Origin: Adiantum capillus-veneris | Lineage: Eukaryota; Streptophyta; Polypodiopsida; Polypodiales; Pteridaceae | Assembly: GCA_014529385.2 (NCBI GenBank) | Contig: CM043953.1 | Span: 87,610,842-87,674,841, forward strand | Length of the DNA: 64,000 nucleotides | Direction: 5' to 3' | In this document: positions 24,601 through 39,948 of the stretch, piece after piece | How positions within the stretch are numbered: position 1 is the stretch's first letter | Layout: every line of letters starts with the position of its first letter | The notes under the pieces: model-generated | Seen by the model: only the letters and a program-made list of their open reading frames with translations | Database searches by the model: none | Told to the model about the DNA's origin: nothing | Made by a program: the position numbers and the translations under genes

Positions 24601-27600
24601 TCTTTAGGTAAGACAAGTGGTGACCTTGAAAGGATGGTCTCATATCTCGATCAAGTGAAGAGACATGAAGCTTAAATATCACTACTATGTATCTAGTGTT
24701 AAACTCCATCGAGACAAAGACTAGATAGCCAAATTGCAGTCGAGTTTAAGTGAAAAATCCATTTGAGCTAAGATAAAACTTATAGTGCCTCATTTTCTAG
24801 GATTCTACCCCATCAAGGAAGTTAGAATCTAGCACAAACCAATTAAGACTCTTTTGGAGCCTAGACAGGACAATTCGTGGAACTTATGAAACTTATTATT
24901 GAGTTAGAGTCTAGTTTAGATAAGCAAAAGATCTTCAAACCAGCACTTGACTTTCTTACTATTCAATATTCAAAGTCCCTTGAGGCTAACAAATTACATA
25001 CCCACTTGTAACCTAACTAATGAGTAATTATATAACCTAACTAATGAGTAATTATATAGATCTAAGCAAGTATATATAATGAGTCTTCAAACTAATAATC
25101 CAAGGGAAGAGAGTAGCAAGGTCCACTACTTGTCCAAGCTCAGCTCTAGACAACATAGAAAGATGCTAGTTCTACTAATTGTCTAATTATAGGCATGGAG
25201 AAATGATAGAAGGTTGACCACTTGTCCAACCTATCATCTCTAGTAAGATGGGAGGTTTGGCCTTAAGATTCACCATGTAACCAACCTATACATCATTGTA
25301 TTATGAAGAGTAAAAAAGCAAAGCTCCACCACTTGTCCAAGCTAGTTCTAAAATCCACATGGAGATAAGCAAGCTCCACCATTTGTCGAATCTCTCTTCC
25401 ATTAAAACATGAAAAAACTCATCTATGTTGTATAGGGGGACTTTTTTCCAAGGTCCACCACTTGTCCAAGCTAGGATCCCTAGTAGCACAAGTGGTTTGG
25501 TCTCAAGATACACCACTTGTACACTCTATGTCATTATATTAAGAAGAACTATGTATTAAGGTCCACCACTTGTCCAACCTATAAGGTTATATCTTAAATG
25601 GTATCCTTTTTCACCACTTGAAATGCCCATGATATGTTTTACATGGGGGTTTCATTCCAAGGTCCACCACTTGTCCAAGCTAACTCTATTCAACATAGAG
25701 AGAAGCAAAGGTCCACCACTTGTCCAAGCTAACTCTATTCAAACATAGAGAGAAGCAAAGGTTCACCACTTGTCAAAGCTAGGCTCCGTTGAAGTATGGA
25801 GAGAAGTAACCTCCATCATTTTTCCAAGATAGGTGCCATTCAAACATGGAAAGAATCAAGATCTACCATGTCTCCGAGATTCTAGGCTCCATTGAAACAC
25901 CCTAAAACCATGATATTTTGTACATGGGGTGTTTACATTCAAGGTCTACCACTTCTCTAACGTATTATACCTAGTAGCATGAGTGATTTGGTCTTAAGAT
26001 TCACCACTTATCCACTCTATGTCATTATATTAAGAATAACTGGGTGTTAAGGTCCACCACTTGTCCAACCTATAAGGGTATATCTTAAATGGTATCCTTC
26101 ACCACTTGTCAAGGTCCATCACCACTTTTCCAACCTATAAGGTTATATCTTGAATGATATTTTTCCTCATCACTTGTAATGTCCATGCTATGTTTTACAA
26201 AGGGGTTTTGTTCCAAGACCCACCACTTGTCCAAGCTAACTCCATTAAAACATAGAGAGAAGCAAAGGTCCACCACTTGTCCAAGATAGGCTCCATTGAA
26301 ACATGGAGATAAGGATGATCCACCATTTCTCTAAGATAGGTTCCATTGAAACATTGAGAGAAGTAATCTCCACCATGTCTCCAAGCTAGGCTCCATTGAA
26401 ATACCCTAAACCCATAATTTTGTACATGAGGGGTTTACATTCAAGGTCCATCACTTGTCCAACCTATTATCCCTAGTAGCAAGAGTGGTTTGGTCTCAAG
26501 ATTCACCACTTGTACACTCTATGTCATTATATGAAGAAGAAATATGTGTTAAAGTCCACCACTTGTCCAGCCTATAAGGTTATATTTTAAATAGTATCCT
26601 TTCTCACCACTTGAAATGCCCATGATATGTTTTACATGGGGGTTTCATTCCAAGGTCCACCACTTGTCCAAGCTAACTCTATTAAAACATATAGAGAAAG
26701 AAAGGTCCACCACTTGTCCAAGCTAGGCTCATTGAAACATGGAGAGAAGGAACCTCCACTGTTTCTCCTAGATAGGCTCCATTGAAACATGGAGAGAAAT
26801 AAGCTCCACCATGTCTCCAAGTTGCTAGGCTCCATTGAAATACCCAATACCCATAATTTTTTGTACATGGGGGGTTTACATTCAAGGTTCACCACTTGTC
26901 CAACCTATTATCCCTAGTAGGTTTGGTCTCATGATTCACCACTTGTCCACTCTATGTCATTATATTAAGAGGAATTAGGTGTTAAGGTCCACCACTTGTC
27001 CAACCTATAATGTTATAGCTTGAATGGTATTTTTTCTCACCACTTGTAATGCCCATGACATGATTTACATGGGGGTTTTGTTCCAAGGTACACCACTTGT
27101 CCAAGATAAATCTATTGAAACATAGAGAGAAACAAAGGTCCACCACTTTTCCAAGCTAGGCTGCATTGAAACATGGACCTTAATACCAAATTATTTCTAG
27201 TAGCATGAGTGATATTTTGTACATGGGGCGTTTACATTCAAGGTCCACCACTTGTCCAACCTATTTCCCTAGTAGGTTTGGTCCCAATTTCACCACTTAT
27301 CCACTCTATGTCATTATATTAAGAATAATTGGGTGTTAAGGTCCACCACTTGTCCAACCTATAAGGTTATATATTGAATGGTATTTTTTCTCACCACTTG
27401 TAATGCCCATGATATGTTTTACATGGGTTTTTGTTCCAAGGTCCACCACTTTTCCAAGATAACTCTATTCAAACATAGAGAGAAACAAAGGTCCACCACT
27501 TGTCCAAGCTAGGCTCCATTGAAACATGGAGAGAATGATGCTGCACCATTTATCCAAATAGGCTGCATTGAAACATGGAGAGAAGCAAGCTTTACCATGT

Positions 27601-28975
27601 TTCCAAGCTAGGCTCCATTGAAACACTCTAGGGGGTTTTATTTCAAGGCCCACCACTTGTTTAACCTATTATCCCTAGTAGCATGAGTGGTTTGGTTTCA
27701 AGATTCACCACTTGTACACTCTATGTCATTATATTGTGTTAAGGTCCACCACTTGTCCAACCTATAAGGTTATATCTTAAATGGTATCCTTTCTCGCCAC
27801 TTGAAATGCCCATGATATGTTTTACATGGGAGTTTCATTCCAAGATCCACCACTTGTCCAAGCTAACCATATTCAAACATAGAGAGAAACAAAGGTCCAC
27901 GACTTGTCCAAGCTAGGCTCCATTGAAACATGGAGAGAAGGAACCTCCACCATTTCTCCTAGATAGGCTCCATTGAAACATGGAGAGAAGTAAGTTCCAC
28001 CATGTCTCCAAGATGCTAGGCTCCATTGAAATATGCAAAACCCATGATATTTTGTACATGGGTGATTTACATTCAAGGTCAACCATTTCTCCAACCTATT
28101 ATCCCTAGTAGGTTTGGTCTCACAATTCACCACTTTTCCACTATATGTCATTATAATAAGAGGAATTGGGTGCTAAGGTCCACCACTTGTCCAGCCTATA
28201 AGGTTATACCTTGAATGGTATTTTTTCTCACCACTTGTAATGCCCATGACATGCTTTACATGGGGGTTTTGTTCCAAGGTTCACCACTTGTCCAAGCAAA
28301 TTCTATTGACACATAGAGAGAAACAAAGGTCCACCACTTTTCCAAGCTAGGCTCCATTGAAACATGGACCTTAATACCAAATTATTCCTAGTAGCATGAG
28401 TAATATTTTGTACATGGGGGTTTTCATTCAAGGTCCACCACTTGTCCAACGTACTTTTCCTAGTAGGTTTGGTCGCAAGATTCACCACTTGTCCACTCTA
28501 TGTCATTATATTAATAATAATTGGGTGTTAAGGTCCACCACTTTTCCAACCTATAAGGTTATATATTGAATGGTATTTTTTCTCACCACTTGTAATGTCC
28601 ATGATATGTTTTACATGGGGATTTTGTTCCAAGGTCCACCACTTGTCCAAGCTAAATCTGTTCAAACATAGAGAGAAACAAACGTGCACCACTTGTCCAA
28701 GGTAGGCTCCATTGAAACATGGAGAGAATGATGCTCCACCATTTATCCAAGATAGACTCCATTGAAACATGGAGAGAAGTAAGCTCCACCATGTTTCCAA
28801 GATGCTAGAGTCCATTGAAATACCCAAAACCCCTGATACTTTGTACATGGGGGGTTTACATTCAAGGTCCACCACTTGTCTAACCTATTATCCCTAGTAG
28901 CATGAGTGGCTTGGTCTCAGGATTCACCACTTGTCCACTCTATATCATTATATTAAGAAAAATTGGGTTTCCATA
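24601..28975 (-). repeat. Satellite-family array in inverse orientation
   Basis: The complement of the core, aaggtccaccacttgtccaagct, recurs throughout. The same spacers occur as complements ('ctccattgaaacatggagagaag', 'cctataaggttatatctt'). Copies are more diverged than in 1,744-12,900, with repeated monomers near 25,560, 26,050, 26,540, 26,980, 27,335, 27,735, 28,175 and 28,530. A 24-bp direct repeat 'aacctaactaatgagtaattatat' is at 25,010 and 25,034. Short minus-strand frames here are repeat by-products. Confidence 0.9.
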
Positions 28976-29305
28976 TCTAAATGGATCTTTGCTTGGATAA
29001 GTGGTAGACCTTGAGACCTAAATACCCATTCTACACTAGAGCATTGGTTAAGCCTTATACACTTCAAGAATACCTTTAACAACAAGTAGTAGTTATTAGT
29101 TGACTTAAGTCTAGTTGAACTCCATGGTATTGAGACTAAGAGAGAGTGTAGCATAAAAAAGAGTCAGGATTTTAATTTGACTTTCTTTCTATTAATGAGT
29201 AGATCATAGATGGATTTTGGTATCTAATAAAACCTTAGGGTAGACAATGTAAAACTCATGTCTATTGTTGTGTTTGCATTAAGTGTTCTTGTTCTTTAAT
29301 TTCAG
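28976..29305 (+). other. Unique sequence leading into the second HAD exon
   Basis: AT-rich, with one weak core copy near 28,990-29,010. It ends in 'gttctttaatttcAG' at 29,305, a good splice acceptor. It is probably the 3' part of an intron; no upstream exon was identified. Confidence 0.5.
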
Positions 29306-30081
29306 AACCATTACAGAAAAATGGATTGGCTATATGCTGGCATAAATTGAAGAAAACTATTGAATTACCCATCCAACCTCCTCCAAGACCTTGTCCAAGG
29401 AATGAATCACCTCCTTATCACCTACCACTTGCTTTCAAGGACATCAAAAGAGTACTTATCTTGGATCTAGAGGGGTTACTTCTCAAGACAGTTGAAATGA
29501 AACATGGAGATTCTATGCCATCTTGGGCTCAACACATGCGACTTGTGGAGGACAAAGATGAAGTTTATCATGTGGTGCGACCAGACGCACAAAGTTTTTT
29601 GGATTTTTGTGCTGAATACTTTGTGCTATGGATATGGAGTTGCTATAACTTAACAAGGGTGCAACGCATCACACAAAAGTGTTTTCCTGAGCAGTATACC
29701 AAGTTCAAGGTGTTTATGAGTAACAAAAATTGCCAAAATCCAAATATCATGTTAGGATTTACAAGGGTTTATCACAAAAATCTGAGTGATATTTGGAAGA
29801 TATTTGAGGATTTGGATGCAAACAATACCTTAATTTTTGATGACACTCCATATAGGGTGATGTGGAACATGCCAGGGACATATCTTATATTTCCAAAGAT
29901 GTGGAGGCAAACTTCCGAGCAACTTCAAAACTTCTTGCAGAGAACCATAATTCCATGGTTGGTAGGATGGTTGTATGCAAGAGATAAGAGAGTCTATACA
30001 TACAACACAATTGTAAATCAGTATAGTGATTCTGAGACAAATTATGTCCTTGGTGTGTACTTGTCAACACGAAAGCATTGA
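29306..30081 (+). CDS. FCP1-like HAD protein, 3' exon (N-terminus not found)
   Basis: After the acceptor at 29,305 the frame reads PLQKNGLAICWHKLKK and stays open to TGA at 30,079. A proline-rich linker precedes the motif I VLILDLEGLLLKT (Asp at 29,464). Then come FVLWIWSCYNLTRVQRI (motif II) and TLIFDDTPYRVMW (motif III). It is a paralogue of the gene at 22,921 but has Glu where that one has Asn and active FCP1/SCP enzymes have Asp, so phosphatase activity is uncertain. This exon has no frame break. The coding start must lie in an upstream exon, perhaps across the inverse repeat array, or be lost. It ends with a basic tail. Confidence 0.75.
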
Positions 30082-30840
30082 ATAAATATGGCTATAAGAT
30101 GCTTTTTTTATTCTAGTGTGTATCTTTCAACATTTGTATAATTTGATATAGTCTTTTTTTTTTTTTTTAAAGGTGTGTCAATTTTATGAACACTTGAATG
30201 GAGTGCACCCTACTCTAAGGGGACTTCAATGTACTATTGGAGTGCATCCTATTGTAAGGGGACTCCGATGTATTGCTAGAGTGCACCCAAATTTTTGGGG
30301 ACTCATTTTTTATTTGATTGGGGCCTATGTTGGGTCATATAGTAAAAGAAATTCATTTTTTGTCAATTCATATCGAGGTTGCATTTATTTGGAACTATGA
30401 AAGAATTGATGTTTGATGTCAAAATAAAACTTGTAAGTGTGGATCAGAGAATTCATGGACTTTAAATATGTGAGAGGGATCTTTTTCTTGGGCACAAATG
30501 TTTGCTTCAAGAATTTTGTCATTACATACTTTATGTGAAAGAGTTTTAGAACCTAAAAGACTTTGAAAACAAAACTATGGAATCTAAGTGCATGTATTCT
30601 TGAATGGCTTGAAAGTTGATGTATACATGCATGTCGCCTTGATGAAGATTTAGATCTGACAAGATGGAAAGATATAATTCTTGGACGTTACCTTTGTCAA
30701 TTTGGTAATAACATATTTAACTTTCTTTTAATATGGGTGGAAAATATATTATTATGTGCATTTGGAACCTAATTGCTTGACCTTCAAACCAAGATTCCTA
30801 TGTTATTTTTTCATATACTTTTTTGTACTGAATTAAGATT
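30082..30840. other. 3' flank with three 39-bp minisatellite copies
   Basis: AT-rich sequence. At 30,201, 30,240 and 30,279 the phrase 'gagtgca(c/t)cc...aaggggact' repeats with a 39-bp period (third copy partial). It is translatable as GVHPxxRGL units, but there is no start or splice support. The rest shows nothing recognisable. Confidence 0.55.
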
Positions 30841-32480
30841 GTGGATGCAAGGTCCACCACTTGTTCAAGCTAGATCTAAGAAAGTATATATACTGAGTCT
30901 TCAAACTAGTAAACCAAGGGAAGAGAGAAGCAGGGTCCATCACTTGTCCAAGCTCATCTCTAGACAACATAGAGAGATGTTATGTCTACTAATTGTCCAA
31001 TATAGTCATGGAGAAATGATAGAAGGTTGATCCACTTGTCCAACCTATCATCTCTAGTAAAATGGGAGGTTTGGCCTTAAGATTCACCATGTAACCAACA
31101 TATACTTCATTGTATTATGAAGAGTAGAAAAGAAAAGCTCCACCACTTGTCTAAGGTAGTTCCAAAATCAACATGGAGAGAAGAAAGCTTCACCATTTGT
31201 CCAAGATAGGTTCCATTAAAACATGGAAAACCTCATATATGTTGTACATGGAAGCTTTTTTCCAAGGTCCACCACTTGTCCAAGCTAGGATCCATTAAAA
31301 CATGGATAGAAACAAGGCTCCACAACTCGTCCAACCTTTATAGCTGCGAAGTGTACCGGTTGTCTAAACTAGGCATGGGAAAATAATAGAAGGTCCACCA
31401 CTTATCCAATATATTATCTCTAATAGCATGGGAGGTTTGGTCTCAAGATTTAGGAATTGGCTGACCTGTATTTCATTGTATTATGATGAATTTGGTTTTA
31501 AAGTCAACTACTTATCCAAGCTATAAGTTTATATCTTGAATGGTATTCCATCCCATCACTTAGAAAACCAATGATATGTTGTACATGGGAGGGTTTGTTA
31601 CAAGGTCCACCACTTGTCCAAGCTAGTTTCATTGAAACATGGATGAAGACAAGCTCCACCATTTGTTAAATCTAGACTCCATTGAAATCTAGAAAATCCA
31701 TTCTATGTTGTACATGGGGTTTTTGTTTTAAGGTCCAACACTTGTCCAAGGTAAGATCCATTGAAACATGGAGTAGAGAAACACTCCACTACTTGTCCAA
31801 GCTAGGCAACATTGATAGTAGTTGGTTTATTTTGAAGATCCACCACGTGTCTAAGCTAACTCTATTGAAACATAGAGAGAAGCAAAGGTCCACCAACTAT
31901 TCAAGCTAGGCTCCATTGAAACATGGACAGAAGCAAGCTCCACCATTTCTCCAAGATAGACTCCATTGAAACATGGAGAGAATCAAAGGTCCACCATTTC
32001 TCCAAGCCAAGATCTAGTTGTCCAACCTATAAGGTTATATCTTAAATGGTAATCTTTCTAATCACTTGGAATACCCATGATATGTTTTACATGGGGGTTT
32101 TGTTCCAAGATCACCACTTGTCCAAGCTAACTCTATTGAAACATAGAGAGAAGCAAAGGTCCACCACTTGTCCAAGCTAGTCTCCATTGAAACAAGGAGA
32201 GAAGCAAGCTCCATCATTTCTCCAAGATAGGCTAGCATGGATAAGTGCACCTTGAAACCAACCTTCCTATGAGGCAATAGAGCATATGCTACATATTTTA
32301 TGTATGCCCCATGCCTCAAATTAAGAAGTTATAGATTAGAAGTGGACCTTGCTTAAATGTCACATGCAATAAATTAAGGAAAAATAGCCAAGTGGATTGT
32401 CTTCCTCAATGGATCCTTGCTTTCACAAGTTGTGAACCTTGAGTCACTTTTACATTAACTTGGACAAGTGGTGGACCTAG
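30841..32480 (-). repeat. Second inverse-oriented satellite-family array
   Basis: Complementary core copies (ggtccaccacttgtccaagct) recur from 30,850 to about 32,200. It begins with the shared terminal segment also seen at 16,255-16,395 and 25,050-25,205. The copies are heavily diverged, and a few between 32,230 and 32,480 are plus-oriented ('acttggacaagtggtggacct' near 32,457). Confidence 0.85.
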
Positions 32481-32746
32481 AAACCAAGCTCTCCATGTTG
32501 AGATAAGTTGTAGGTAGGACAGTAGAACATAGACAACGATAATGGATGCAATATACTCCTCTCCTAATAATCCAATTGATTGAAACCATGATATTTTAGT
32601 TGTTTTCATTGTGTATTGTATGTGCATAAAGTGGAATGAAACCTTAAGAAAACTCAAATTTTTGACAAAATCTCTATATTTTATACATGATATATTGAAA
32701 GTTGTCCAACCTGGGAATTGGGATTTTCCCACTTTACCTAATATGG
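32481..32746. other. Unassigned AT-rich junction
   Basis: This lies between the repeat array and the duplicated block. A 108-residue minus-strand frame crosses it and the repeat edge. It has no recognisable motif, so I do not call it. Confidence 0.4.
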
Positions 32747-34198
32747 TCTTATGACCCTAGGCTAATGCAAGTTCATAAACCTACTAGCCTAAAAACTATG
32801 TGAATAGTCTTAATAAATCATTCAAGTCCATCATGTCTATGGGCTATAAAAAAGCTCCTAATCTATTAGTACATTGTCATAGCTATTTTGAAGCTCATGG
32901 AAATTCTGTAATTTTTACAATCTCTGCTGCATGATTCAAAGTTGATTAGTTTCTAGCTCACTCGAAATATGGAATTAAAAACAAGCCAAGAGCTGAAAAT
33001 AATACAAATTTGATGAAATGAAGTGGCTTCTGAAAGCCAAATTTTAAATCTTAAAGATTTTCAAAAAGTTGGCTAACAACTAGCTCACATGCATTTTTAC
33101 ATTTTTTAGAGCAATCTATGAGCTAGAGATGACTGCAACTCTTAATGGAAAGCTCTCAAACAATTGTCTACACTAGCTTGAATGAAAAGATTTTCACTTT
33201 AGACCAAGTTATGAGCTAGCATGTCTACAATTTTTAATCCAAATAATTGGAATGGCTCTAAGTAGCCAAATTTTGCAATTTTTTTGCAATGATGACCCTC
33301 CTTGGATCAATGAAAGCACACTCCTGCCACAACCTTTCAAAACAACTCAAATCGTTAGTGCTCTTTAGCATTTGAACATCCAATACAAACACTAAAAGAA
33401 TTTAAGAACAATCATAAGCCCGAAAATTTACTGCCCTCTCATGGTCATTCAAGAAATCCAATTTAGTGCTATGCCATGATTTCTGTATACATATTAAGCA
33501 CTAAAATATAACAAACAAGTCCAATTTTGTGCGCTTGTCTTGACCATACATGAATGCATTATCAACATAACTCTCAAAGAAGGCCCATATTCATTCCCAA
33601 AAGAATTTGTCATGTACTGCAATGAAAATGATAATGAACCCAGCCTTAGACCATAATCAAATCAACAATGGGTGCATATAGTTGATGCTTGAATCGGTAA
33701 TGTTTCACACAAATCAGGAGAGAAAGAGTACTCACTCTCATAACGTTGATTCTCTAATGTATGAAACCATCTTTAGTCACAACAAGCAGAAAGGAAAGAA
33801 CCACTCTCGATCTTCACTTTTTTTAATGCAATTCCATGATAATTCATGCTCAACTTTAGCTGGAATTATTAAAGGTTTGACGTCAGCTTTGAATAGCCAA
33901 ATTATGTATCTCGTCTTCTAATCAGAACTTAAAAATAGCCCAATAGTTAGTTGTGGAAACAAACACAAATCTTGAAAAATTATCTTCATTGGCTAGCCCA
34001 GTTTTTTAACATTCCTTGATTTTTATTTTTTTGGGTCCGACTCAAAGCTATGCTGAATTTTATTCCCTTAAGTGGCCAAATGCCGGACAACATTCATTCA
34101 AAACACTCAAGATGGGGATTTTGTTTCCATTTTCTTTTTCTTGAAGGGTTTTCTTTTTCAAGGGAGGAGGGTGTGAACCTCCCCCTCTTTTTAAAGGA
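32747..34198. repeat. Duplicated noncoding block, copy 1
   Basis: From 'ttatgaccctaggctaatgc' to 'ggaggagggtgtgaacctccccctctttttaaagga' this matches 45,490-47,995 closely. Copy 1 lacks a ~39-bp piece near 33,150 and a ~990-bp piece at about 32,900 that copy 2 has. The other copy lies within a retroelement, so this is probably a truncated copy of the same family. No coding sequence is recognised. Confidence 0.8.
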
Positions 34199-34901
34199 TA
34201 AAAATCAATAAAAATCCAAAAATTCACAAATAAATCACAAAAAAATAAAAAACACTCACAGATAAATGAAAATTGACCAAATAAATCATTAACAATTGTA
34301 AAAATTTCATAACAGCTCACAAAAAATTCTAAAAAATTAGAAAAAATCACCAAAATAGTAAAAAACTCACAAAAAATCCAAAATCGTCATAATAAATCAA
34401 AAAATTCAAAAAAATCCCAAAATATATATATATATTTATTTTTTAAAAAGTCAAAATTTCACAAATAATTATAAAAAATAAAAAGAAAGTGGCCGGAAGA
34501 GCCATAAAAAATCAGAATGACTTAGAAAAAGCCAGGAAGTGCTAGAAAAACCCAGTGTAGCAAAAAAATTACACGCCGAGTAAACAATACAAAAACGAGC
34601 ACATCAAAAGCCAAAAAGGAAAGTCAGAAAGTGTACCACACACCAAGGAAACACTGCAAAGCCAAAAGATTCACGAACCCCAAAAGCGAATAAGATCAAA
34701 CGACCCAAAAGACCAACTGAAGCCGTGAGCGCCAGAAATTTTTGAAATTTGCCAAAATCAAGCATTGCAAATTGAGCTTCCCATCGGACGAACAGGGACA
34801 CAAATCACATGAGATAGCAGATAAGGCTAGTACGAGTATCCGAAATTCTGCTAATCAATACTAGAATCTACCAATTGACAGTTTTTGTGGATTGAGCCAA
34901 C
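34199..34901. other. A-rich leader of a decayed retroelement
   Basis: Very A-rsided sequence built from 'aaaaatc', 'cacaaaaa' and similar words runs to 34,560, then mixed sequence up to the first gag-like ATG at 34,902. This resembles the untranslated leader between LTR and gag. I found no LTR or primer site at its left side, so the 5' end is missing. Confidence 0.45.
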
Positions 34902-37017
34902 ATGGACTTAAATCAAGCCGAGGGTTCAAGTACAACCGAGCAAGCTAGTAGCAGTGGCAACACGTGCACAACTGCACAAGACCAGATTTTACAGCTTTAT
35001 GGCTACGATGGAGATAAAGTCTTGTACGCAGATTCAGAAGGCCATAGATACTTGATGAGCAGCAAAAGCAACACAGGAGCCAAGATCCTGTTGATCAGAG
35101 TAAAGCCAGATTCAGAGAACTCCCAGATGTTCACAGACTTCAGTGGAGCCAGGTATTGCAAGCTTAAAGATGAAGTGTAGATCGAAGTGCAAAAAATCAA
35201 CCCAAGCGTTTATCTAGAATCTGCTCAAGCCAGCAAAACATCTATTTAGTGCATATGCAATCGGGGTCATTGTACATGGATTATAGTGGTCAGATCTATA
35301 ATTGAGAGCCAGAAATGGAAGATCCAACAGATCAACCAATAGAAGCCAATCTAATTGAAGAACCAAGCCAAAGATGGTACAAAGGTCAAGATGGAGCAAT
35401 CTATAGCTTGATGCTCAGTGTTCTGAAAGAAGATGCCAACAACTTGGCAAGCATAGAAGATTGTCCAAGAAATCCTGACAACAGGGATACATCAACTGCC
35501 AAGCAAGCCACATAGCAAATTGGAAATGCGAATCTCGATGTAAGTGCATTTAACTCGTCACTTTTGATGCAATCAGATGATTCTGCATTCCCATTAGAAG
35601 CATCAGTAAAAGCAGTGCAAACTCAAAATCAGCATACAGATGCACAGACAACTGAAAAGCTTAAAATTGATTCTTTGAACAACAAATTCTTGCATGAATT
35701 TAGTCAAGGTGCCGAGATATCACCGAAGGTTGAAAAGACTGCTAGGTTTGCAAATGATTCTGCATCCACTACCACAAGTGTGCAATCATTCATGAGTCTA
35801 AAGGACACATCAGACAGAATGATGTTAGATTTGTATGGTATACATAATTCATATGTACACTATGTAGACCAAAAAGGGAAACTGTACAAAAAGGATCAAC
35901 CAGTGTTTGAAAGACCCAGATACCAACTCATAGAAGTGCGTCCAGTGATAGATCAGAAAGCATGGTTCATTTCATAGGAAAGAATCTATTATAGCTCAAC
36001 CTCTGTAGAGTTGAACTATATTACCCAAGTGAACTCAGAAATTTGTTTAGAGCCAAACTCTCCTCCATCGGAAATCAAGCTTCGATGTTGTGACCAAACG
36101 AGCATATACTTTGACCAAAATAGTCGTAGATATAGAGGAGAGTCTAGCATCTATGATGCCTTGGGTCCTGAAACCACAGAAGCTCATAATATAGGAGACC
36201 CATGGGATAGACAATATCAGGGCAAAGATAATGCTATCTATAGCTTGACTTGGGGAATAATTTTTCATGTTTCACGAAGATACATGGGAAACTATGTAGA
36301 AGGTTTACATATGCCAAATGCCAACAGTGCTACCCAAAGTGTACCTTCACAGTCCCAAAAGGTGAGACTAAACCATAGCCAAATAATTTTGAACTCTTAT
36401 AATGAAGCAGGCAATAGTGATCACCCTAGGAAGGGGGGAGTTGTAAATCCATCAAGTTCAGCTTATGTACCAGGAAATGCTAGGGCTTCTAGCCAGCAAA
36501 ATCCTTCAAAGCAAAAACCATTTAAAAATCATATGGTTGTTGGAAGTTTCCAATTGACCCAGATTCCATCAAAATCTACAGACAAACGCTTATATGAAGA
36601 TCATCAAGGACAAAAGTTTCAGCTGATCTCCACAATCAAAAGCCGACAAGTCCAATAGTGTTCAAACAGTTACATGTGATCAAGCTCACATATGCATATC
36701 AAAATGCGCATGGTAACAAATATCAGCAAGATCATGACCTTGTACAAACCCCTACGGATGGCCTGATTGAAGTCAAAGACTATTTGAAGATGATGCAAAG
36801 CCTCAAGCTGCCAGAACAGGTGACAAAAAAGTCAAAGTCAATGAAAGATAAAGTTCAAAAAGCTACACAAAGGTCACCACCAAAATCTCCTCTGAAGAGA
36901 CAGATTCTGTTGACGGGAGCCAAAGCGACACCCGAACCCCGACAACCTCTTAAACTCCGGGGGCCGATGGCACGCCTCGAGTTGGTCACGGTAAAGCGAA
37001 CAGGGGGCACCACCTAG
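34902..37017 (+). pseudogene. Decayed gag-like ORF of an LTR element, part 1
   Basis: From ATG 34,902 the frame reads coding-like sequence broken by TAG at 35,178, a one-base shift near 35,225, TGA near 35,294, TAG at 35,513, TAG at 35,975 and a shift at 36,656. The protein repeats a short unit of the form Y-x-D-x-x-G-x-x-Y. Examples are VLYADSEGHRY, LYMDYSGQIY, RWYKGQDGAIY, YVHYVDQKGKLY, RQYQGKDNAIY and RLYEDHQGQKF. I do not recognise the family. Its place between an A-rich leader and a polypurine tract plus LTR suggests a gag-like product. The stops sit in one continuous frame, so this was a single long ORF. Confidence 0.6.

Positions 37018-39948
<2,931 letters not shown>

Noticed and set aside
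30173-30400. 75-residue frame with GVHPxxRGL repeats
   Set aside because: It is a 39-bp minisatellite in three copies with no start context, splice site or homologue I recognise.
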